Assembly: GCA_018819135.1 (NCBI GenBank) | Contig: JAHJQK010000052.1 | Span: 1-64,000, forward strand | Length of the DNA stretch: 64,000 bases | From: Pseudomonadota bacterium | Lineage (GTDB): Bacteria > Desulfobacterota > SM23-61 | Direction of reading: 5' to 3' | Shown: positions 58,330-64,000 of the stretch, one piece after another | Layout: each line of letters starts with the position of its first letter | Numbering within the stretch: position 1 is the first letter of the stretch | Notes under the pieces: model-generated | Told to the model about the DNA's origin: nothing | The model's database searches: none | The model's input: only the letters and a program-made list of their open reading frames with translations | Made by a program: the position numbers and the translations under genes

Positions 58330-59373
58330 ATGGCAAAAGCAAAAACGGGACAAGGGAAGATGCCCAAAGCAAGTGAACCCAAAACAAAAAAACCAAAAGA
58401 AAAAATACCCAAGGAAACCCTGCTGAAGATTTATCGAGATATGGTCCGTTTGCGTTTTTTTGACGACAAACTGAATCAATTGGTCGCCAGTGGAATACGG
58501 ATCACGCAGCATTCCACTCACGGTCAAGAGGCCACCCAGATCGCCGCGACGAACGCCCTGGAACCTTCGGACTACCTCATGCCCTACCATCGAGGATGGG
58601 GATGGGCGATCGGCAAAGGTATGCAACCCCGTCATCTTCTCGCTGAGTTAATGGGAAAGGCAACGGGCTGTTGTAAAGGGAAAGGAGGCGTTCACATTGC
58701 GGATTGGAACCTGCGCATCATGGGAAGGCCGGGAGTACAGGCTGCTCATATCCCCATCGCCGCCGGGATAGGACTTTCCATCAAATTTCGGAAGGCCCCA
58801 GACGTTGTTTTATGTTTCTTCGGGGACGGAGCGTCGAACGAGGGGAACATTCATGAAGGAATGAATCTGGCTTCGGTTTGGAAGGCGCCCGTGGTTTTCG
58901 TTTGTGAGAATAATCTCTATGCCCTCTTCACCCCCAACGTGGAGACAACATCGGTCCGGGATATCGCCGATCGAGCGCAGGGATATGGAATGGCGGGGGT
59001 TATCATCGATGGGACGGATGCCATGGCGGCATACCAAGCGGCGAGCGAAGCGATCCGGCGCGCCCGCTCCGGACAAGGGCCTACATTAATCGAAGCCAAA
59101 ACCTACCGCATTCACGGGCATACCGCCATGGATGGCTTCCATCTTGGGGGATACCGGGCCAAAGAAGAGGTTGAAGAATGGGAGAAGAAAGATCCGATCC
59201 TGAAGCTGCGTAAAAGATTAATCGCCATGGAATACTCGACGGCAGCCCGGCTGGACCAAATCGACCAAAAGGCTAAAGAAGAGATTGAGGAAGCCGAAAA
59301 ATTTGCCAAAGAGAGTCCCTACCCCACCAAGGAAGAGATTTTCAAAGATGTTTACGTAGAAGATGTTCAATAG
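58330..59373 (+). CDS. Thiamine-diphosphate 2-oxoacid dehydrogenase E1 alpha
   Basis: A 347-residue alpha subunit of the pyruvate/acetoin/branched-chain type. TPP motif: FFGDGASNEGNIHEGMNLAS, ending in PVVFVCENN. Earlier marks are STHGQEATQIAA, MPYHRGWGWAIGKG and GKGGVHIADWNLRIMG. A lysine-rich N-terminal extension of about 25 residues (KMPKASEPKTKKPKEKIPKE) is not typical. It is the first gene of an E1alpha-E1beta-E2 operon. Substrate options are pyruvate, acetoin or a branched 2-oxo acid. Confidence 0.92.
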   Translation: MAKAKTGQGKMPKASEPKTKKPKEKIPKETLLKIYRDMVRLRFFDDKLNQLVASGIRITQHSTHGQEATQIAATNALEPSDYLMPYHRGWGWAIGKGMQPRHLLAELMGKATGCCKGKGGVHIADWNLRIMGRPGVQAAHIPIAAGIGLSIKFRKAPDVVLCFFGDGASNEGNIHEGMNLASVWKAPVVFVCENNLYALFTPNVETTSVRDIADRAQGYGMAGVIIDGTDAMAAYQAASEAIRRARSGQGPTLIEAKTYRIHGHTAMDGFHLGGYRAKEEVEEWEKKDPILKLRKRLIAMEYSTAARLDQIDQKAKEEIEEAEKFAKESPYPTKEEIFKDVYVEDVQ

Positions 59374-59410
59374 GCCTAAGCAGATTTAATCATCAACGGA
59401 GGAAAATGAG

Positions 59411-60385
59411 ATGGCATCGAAAGAATTGACTTATGTCCAGGCCGTGCGCGAGGCCTTAGGGGAAGAGATGCAGCGGGATGAAAGAGTGATCATCATGGGC
59501 GAAGACGTCAAAATCAACGTATGGGCTGCGACTCGGGATCTCTATAAAGATTACGGAGACCGGGTGATTAACTGCCCGCTCTCGGAGTCGGGATTTTCCG
59601 GTGCTGCGATAGGCGCGGCGATGACCGGAATGCGGCCGGTAGTGGAAATCATGTACCCGGATTTCACCATGTACGCCGCTGACTCGATCGCCAATCAGGC
59701 CGCCAAATACCGCTATATGTGCGGCGGCGGAGAATTTAAGGTCCCCGTGGTTTTTCGAATCGCCGGATCAGGAAACTCCGGCCCCTCCGGCTGCCATCAC
59801 GGGCAGTCCCTGGAAGCTACCTTTATTCATTTTCCGGGCCTTAAAGTGATCTTCGCCTCGACGCCTCGCGATGCCAAGGGCTTACTCAAAGCGGCAATTC
59901 GGGAGGATAATCCCATCTTATTTTATGAGCACAAGTTGCTCTACGGCGTCAAGGGAGAAGTACCCGAGGGAGATTACGTCCTCCCCATTGGCCAGGCGGA
60001 TGTTAAAAGAGAAGGAAGCGATGTAACGATTGTCTCCTACGCTTGGACCCTGCACAAAGCCTTGCGGGCCGCCGAACAATTGGCGCAGGAAGGAATTGAA
60101 GCCGAAGTCATTGACTTGAGAACTTTGCGTCCTTTGGATAAAGAATGTATTCTCAAATCCGTGGCCAAAACCTCGAAGTTGGTGACGGCCGAGGAAGGAA
60201 CCAAAATGGGAGGCATGGGAGCTGAAATTGCCGCGATGGTCGCCGAAGAAGGTCTGGATTATTTGGATGCTCCCATTAAACGGGTGGCCTCTGCCGAATG
60301 GATCATTGCCAGTTCGGATTATGCCGGCCAGATGGGTATCCCCCAGGAGGCCGATATCATCCGGGCGGTGAAGGAGCTCGTTTAA
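59411..60385 (+). CDS. 2-oxoacid dehydrogenase E1 beta
   Basis: A 324-residue beta subunit. Landmarks are MGEDVKINVWAATRDL, NCPLSESGFSGAAIGAAMTG, the HHGQSLEA and FIHFPGLKVIFASTPRDAKG region, and the C-terminal transketolase half ending LVTAEEGTKMGG. GGAGG lies 8 bases before ATG 59411. Translated 37 bases after E1 alpha. Confidence 0.92.
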   Translation: MASKELTYVQAVREALGEEMQRDERVIIMGEDVKINVWAATRDLYKDYGDRVINCPLSESGFSGAAIGAAMTGMRPVVEIMYPDFTMYAADSIANQAAKYRYMCGGGEFKVPVVFRIAGSGNSGPSGCHHGQSLEATFIHFPGLKVIFASTPRDAKGLLKAAIREDNPILFYEHKLLYGVKGEVPEGDYVLPIGQADVKREGSDVTIVSYAWTLHKALRAAEQLAQEGIEAEVIDLRTLRPLDKECILKSVAKTSKLVTAEEGTKMGGMGAEIAAMVAEEGLDYLDAPIKRVASAEWIIASSDYAGQMGIPQEADIIRAVKELV

Positions 60386-60413
60386 AACCAGTTTTTTTTG
60401 AATGGAGAAAAAA

Positions 60414-61595
60414 ATGGCTTTTGCAGTAAAGCTTTCCAGTTTGGGGGTTGCGATTACCGAGGGGACCATCGTTCGTTGGCTGAAAAAAGAAGGGGACCAA
60501 GTCCAAAAGGATGAAATCTTGGCCGAGGTCGAAACGGAGAAGGTAAATTTTGAGATCGTTGCCCCGGAAGCCGGTATTCTTTTAAAGATTTTGTATGGCG
60601 AAAAGACGATTGCCCCTGTAGATTCCACCGTTGCTTTGATCGGTGAACCGGGAGAGGACCTGTCCGCCTATCTAACGCCAAAAATTCAGCAAGAGCAAGC
60701 CGCCGGTGAAAAGCCCCTTTCTCCTGCTCGGACGGGACAGCCGTCCGGCGGAGCAGTGAAAGCCTCGCCAGCCGCCAAAATGTTGGCCAAGCAGGTCGGG
60801 GTTGAGGTTGCCGAGGTTCCAGGAACAGGCCCGGGAGGGAGAATCACCAAAGAAGACGTGGAGAAATTCGCTGCTCAGAAACAGCCGAAAGTAGAAGGCG
60901 GGGTTCCCGAACTCGAGGAGGTCATCCCCCTGATCGGTATCCGGAAAGCCATCGCCGATGGGATGTCCTTGAGCGTGAAGACTGCAGCCCACGTAACCAC
61001 GATTGCCGAAGTGGACATGACCGAATTGGTGAAGCTGCGTTCGGAAATCGGTCCTCGATGGAAAGAGGAAGGGTTCAATTTGACCTATGTGCCCTTCGTC
61101 ATTCGGGCTGCTGTGGATGGAATTCGGCAGTTTCCGATCTTGAACTCTCAGATGTTGCCGGATTCCATTCTCGTGAAAAAATACATCAATTTCGGGGTGG
61201 TGGTGTCCATCCAAGAGGGGCTGGTGACGCCGGTTCTCCAGCGCGTAGAATCGAAAAGCGTCAAAGAAATCGCCCAAGCCCTCGATGAAATCTCGGCCCG
61301 CGCCAGAGATTGGAAGCTTTCTCTGCAAGATATGCGGGGTGGAACCATTACTCTTTCGAATCCCGGAGTTTTTGGAGCGGTGATTGCCACCCCGATTATT
61401 TATCCCCCCCAAAATTCTATTTTGTGGATGGGCAGGATTGCCAAGGCGCCGGTGGTGCGGAATGATGAGATCGTCATCCGGTCGATGATGTACCTTTGCG
61501 TTTCCTATGATCATCGGGCGATTGATGGGAGCATCGCGGCCCAATTCCTTCAGCATACCCGGAGACTACTGGAGGATCCCTCCCAATTACTCTGA
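60414..61595 (+). CDS. Dihydrolipoamide acyltransferase (E2)
   Basis: A 393-residue E2 core. The lipoyl domain has the attachment lysine in ETEKVNFEIVAPE (near residue 42). The peripheral-subunit binding domain contains ASPAAKMLAKQVGVEV and GTGPGGRITKEDVEKF. The catalytic domain ends with YDHRAIDGSIAAQFLQ, where His and Asp are catalytic. ATG 60414 is chosen because GGAG lies 7 bases upstream; a frame starting at 60402 would add four residues. No E3 (lipoamide dehydrogenase) gene follows, so E3 must come from elsewhere. Confidence 0.92.
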   Translation: MAFAVKLSSLGVAITEGTIVRWLKKEGDQVQKDEILAEVETEKVNFEIVAPEAGILLKILYGEKTIAPVDSTVALIGEPGEDLSAYLTPKIQQEQAAGEKPLSPARTGQPSGGAVKASPAAKMLAKQVGVEVAEVPGTGPGGRITKEDVEKFAAQKQPKVEGGVPELEEVIPLIGIRKAIADGMSLSVKTAAHVTTIAEVDMTELVKLRSEIGPRWKEEGFNLTYVPFVIRAAVDGIRQFPILNSQMLPDSILVKKYINFGVVVSIQEGLVTPVLQRVESKSVKEIAQALDEISARARDWKLSLQDMRGGTITLSNPGVFGAVIATPIIYPPQNSILWMGRIAKAPVVRNDEIVIRSMMYLCVSYDHRAIDGSIAAQFLQHTRRLLEDPSQLL

Positions 61596-61738
61596 CCCCG
61601 AGAGACTTTGGATTCTCTCCCAATTCGTTGGTTGATTTTCCTTTAGCAGCGATGTAAGGGTACGGAAGGAATCGTTGATTTCCGCAAAGGGCGGCGGGAG
61701 AAATTAGATACTAAACATCTAACAGGGTGAATCCTTGT

Positions 61739-61768
61739 CCAAAAAGGAATTTCCGATACAATAAATTT
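61739..61768. repeat. Solo right end of the MITE-like element
   Basis: CCAAAAAGGAATTTCC followed by GATACAATAAATTT matches the right part of the element at 10480-10510 with two changes and one missing base. The left end is not present, so it is a relic. It lies just upstream of the amidase ribosome site. Confidence 0.6.
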
Positions 61769-61786
61769 GGGAGAGAGGGGAGCAGG

Positions 61787-63229
61787 ATGATTGATGAACT
61801 CTGCCATTTTGGGGTTTTAGAGTTAGCCCGGCTGTATCGTCGTGGGGAAATTTCGCCGGTCGAGGTTGTCAACGCCCATTTGCATCGCTGTGATCGATTG
61901 AACCCGGTTTTGAACGCCTTTCTATTGATCCTCCGCGATTCAGCCATCCAGGCCAGCCGGGCCATGGAAGCACTCTTTCAGGCAGGAATCGATCTCGGAC
62001 CTTTGCAGGGGGTGCCGGTCTCGGTTAAAGATATCATCCGCTTGCGGGGTACGGTAACCACGGCTGCTTCCAGGGTTCTGCTCCAGGAGCCACCGGACCA
62101 AAGTGATGCGGTAATCGTTCAACGATTGCGGGCGGCCGGGGCGATCATTATCGGTAAGACCAACCTGCACGAGTTTGCCACAGGAGACCCGGACCCTGCC
62201 GGCCCTTTCGGCCTGGTTCAAAATCCCCGAAGAATTGGTTACCATCCCGGCAGCTCAAGCAGCGGGGCAGGATCCGCCACTGCCGCGGGTTTAGGGGTCA
62301 TCGCTCTGGGAACAGATACCGGCGGCTCAGTCAGGATCCCGGCCTACCTATGCGGGGTAGCCGGCCTTAAGCCGACGACCGGCAAAGTTGATCTGGATGG
62401 TATCATTCCTCTGAGCTGGACCCTGGATACAGCTGGCCCGCTGGGGCGGCGAGTAAGCGATATCGCCGCAGTTTGGACAATTTGGGGTGAAAAAAGTCCA
62501 CGGAAAGAAGAAATTATCGGTCAAACGGGTGCTCTTGATCCCCATTATTTTGACCAGAGCGTAACCGGTTGGCGCGTGGGCGTACCCTGGGGTGATTATT
62601 TTGGCCAATTGCAGCCGCAAGTATCAGCCGCCTTTCAGCGTACTCTAAAAATTTTAACTGAGTTGGGCTGCCGCATGATCGATTTTAACCCGCGGGGGGT
62701 AGAAGAGATCCCTGAATTATGCACCCATATCATGCAAGCTGAGGGGTCGGCCTATCATGAACGGTACCGGGATCGGGAGAACCTTTATGGTTCAGGTTTT
62801 CGGGAACGTATCTTGCCGGGACGGGAGCTGCCGGCAATGACGTATTTACTGGCCCGCCGGCGCCAGCTCGAACTGCAGGAAGAGTGGCTGAAGCTGGCGA
62901 GAGGATTCGATGTGCTGGTCGTACCGAGCGGGCCGGCCTTGGCCCCTCCTCATGGCCAAAACACCATCGAGATTGGCGGCAAGCATTTTCCTTTCCGACC
63001 TGCTCTGAGCTGCTTCACCCGTCCCTTTAATTTATTAGGATGGCCGGCTTTGACCTTACCCAACGGAATCAGCGACGAAGGTCTGCCGACGGGGGTGCAG
63101 ATAGCAGGTCCGCCGGACAGCGAAGAGCGGTTACTGACTTTAGGATATCAACTGGAAAGGTCTCTGGGATTGGTGGATAAGCTGGGCATTGAGCCCGGAC
63201 ATCCGGCCGCGGGTCAAAGGAGCGAATAA
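61787..63229 (+). CDS. Amidase (amidase signature family)
   Basis: A 480-residue amidase-signature enzyme. The catalytic Ser-Ser-Lys triad is visible as Lys81 in VPVSVKDIIRLRG, a cis-serine in PGSSSSGAGSATAAG (about 157) and the nucleophile Ser181 in GTDTGGSVRIPA. ATG 61787 has GAGGGGAG 5 bases upstream. It hydrolyses amide bonds of a small substrate; GatA-type work is unlikely because no gatB or gatC genes are near. The MFS gene behind may import its substrate. Confidence 0.9.
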   Translation: MIDELCHFGVLELARLYRRGEISPVEVVNAHLHRCDRLNPVLNAFLLILRDSAIQASRAMEALFQAGIDLGPLQGVPVSVKDIIRLRGTVTTAASRVLLQEPPDQSDAVIVQRLRAAGAIIIGKTNLHEFATGDPDPAGPFGLVQNPRRIGYHPGSSSSGAGSATAAGLGVIALGTDTGGSVRIPAYLCGVAGLKPTTGKVDLDGIIPLSWTLDTAGPLGRRVSDIAAVWTIWGEKSPRKEEIIGQTGALDPHYFDQSVTGWRVGVPWGDYFGQLQPQVSAAFQRTLKILTELGCRMIDFNPRGVEEIPELCTHIMQAEGSAYHERYRDRENLYGSGFRERILPGRELPAMTYLLARRRQLELQEEWLKLARGFDVLVVPSGPALAPPHGQNTIEIGGKHFPFRPALSCFTRPFNLLGWPALTLPNGISDEGLPTGVQIAGPPDSEERLLTLGYQLERSLGLVDKLGIEPGHPAAGQRSE

Positions 63230-63387
63230 AGATTTGGCCATCGGCAACGAGGAACGAACAAAAAACATCCCTGGGAAAAACGCCGAAAAATTATTCGGCC
63301 TTAAGAGGCAGGCCCAGGAGGGCGGGTCTTCAGCGGAGACATCGGATCGATTTAAGGATTGATCCGGAGAATTAGGAAACCGTCACC

Positions 63388-64000
63388 ATGAAAAAAAATG
63401 CTGGAAAAGGCCCTTGGATTCATTATGGTTGGATCGTTATGGCCATGGGTATGCTGACGGCCATCGGAGCCCACGGATTCGGACGGATGGCTTATACCTT
63501 AATCCTTCCTTCCATGAAGGACGGCCTCCATTTCAACTACGCCCAGCTGGGACTTTTGGGGACGGGCAATTTCATTGGATATCTCACCTTGGCCGTCATC
63601 GGGGGATTTCTGGCTGCGAAATTCGGTACCAGAATCGTTATCACTCTGGCCCTCATTCTTATGGGTGTAACGATGATCATTACCGGTCTGGCCCAAAGTT
63701 TCGGTTTTGCCTTTGTGATGCGGCTCCTGACCGGTTTCGGCAATGGGGCTGCGTATGTGCCTGCCATGGCCCTGGGTTCAGCCTGGTTTGCCATGAAAAG
63801 AAGGGGGTTGGCAACCGGAATCGTTTCTGCCGGTATCGGAGCGGGCACGCTGATTGCGGGTTTCATCGTACCTTATATTCTAAAGTCCTACGGGGCTGAA
63901 GGTTGGAGGTTCTGCTGGTACTATTTAGGAGGTGCCGTGCTTCTTATCTCCGGTATTGTGTATACCTTTATTCGAAGTCAGCCTGATGAAAAAGCTCTTT
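63388..64000 (+). CDS. MFS transporter, truncated by the window end
   Basis: At least 204 residues with six helices in view. Motif A-like GGFLAAKFGTRIVI lies after helix 2 and the sixth helix is followed by a charged loop ending FIRSQPDEKAL. The start is ATG 63388 with a modest AGGAAA. No stop occurs before the end of the window, so the C-terminal half lies outside. Probably a small-acid or antiporter-type permease next to the amidase. Confidence 0.85.
   Translation, partial: MKKNAGKGPWIHYGWIVMAMGMLTAIGAHGFGRMAYTLILPSMKDGLHFNYAQLGLLGTGNFIGYLTLAVIGGFLAAKFGTRIVITLALILMGVTMIITGLAQSFGFAFVMRLLTGFGNGAAYVPAMALGSAWFAMKRRGLATGIVSAGIGAGTLIAGFIVPYILKSYGAEGWRFCWYYLGGAVLLISGIVYTFIRSQPDEKAL

Noticed and set aside
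1-64000. tRNA, rRNA or riboswitch genes
   Set aside because: No T-arm, cloverleaf or rRNA-like stretch was recognised by eye; a covariance-model scan would be decisive.

Overview
The window reads like a chromosomal segment of an uncultured anaerobic deltaproteobacterium (Desulfobacterota, Syntrophobacterales-like). This is an inference from a ferredoxin-linked 2-oxoacid oxidoreductase, a 4-hydroxybutyryl-CoA dehydratase-like enzyme, many tripartite solute transporters (TRAP and TctABC), mid-range base composition, a REP-associated transposase remnant and dispersed palindromic repeats. No rRNA or tRNA gene was recognised.

Layout. 1-5.3 kb: a decayed DUF6282 gene, then a GC-rich, probably foreign TRAP transporter operon with a second dctM tail behind it, then a DUF1445 hydro-lyase. 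5.3-11.4 kb: a broken EamA permease, an alpha/beta hydrolase, a methyltransferase, an exported protein, an Ldh_2 dehydrogenase, a MoaD/ThiS-like protein and an intact DUF6282 hydrolase, with MITE-like repeats between them. 11.4-25.6 kb: a defence island on the minus strand. It holds fragments of DUF1156 and DUF3883 genes, a DUF4062-ATPase protein, a shortened DUF1016 protein whose 3' half is built of six palindromic repeats, and a seven-gene BREX-like operon (DUF499 ATPase, compact PglZ, RHH antitoxin, PIN toxin, DUF1156 methylase, unknown 144-residue protein, SNF2 helicase). At least four of its junctions are ATGA overlaps.

26-31 kb: an AbfD-like dehydratase and a GntR-korDABC operon. 31-35 kb: a broken SDR gene, an RRM RNA-binding protein, a SEC-C protein, an AroQ-like protein, a prepilin scrap and a broken hybrid histidine kinase. 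35-44 kb: a catabolic block on the minus strand (GntR, ComA-like synthase, TctC-TctB-TctA, two aconitase-family subunits) with a divergent PurB-like lyase and a palindromic operator between the divergent genes. 44-51.5 kb: hydrolase, LUD protein, cupin, toxin-antitoxin pair, zinc alcohol dehydrogenase, MFS permease and acyl-CoA ligase.

51.6-57.7 kb: a second defence cluster, made of a second DUF1156 methylase overlapping a PD-(D/E)XK-like nuclease, a Shedu (DUF4263) nuclease, and a NucS-like nuclease flanked by direct repeats beside a MITE-like element. 58-64 kb: a decayed REP-associated transposase, a 2-oxoacid dehydrogenase E1alpha-E1beta-E2 operon without an E3 gene, an amidase and a truncated MFS permease.

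Three themes run through the window: uptake and anaerobic oxidation of organic acids, under GntR control in two places; two separate DNA-modification defence loci plus older fragments; and an unusual number of genes that keep both ends but have lost the middle.
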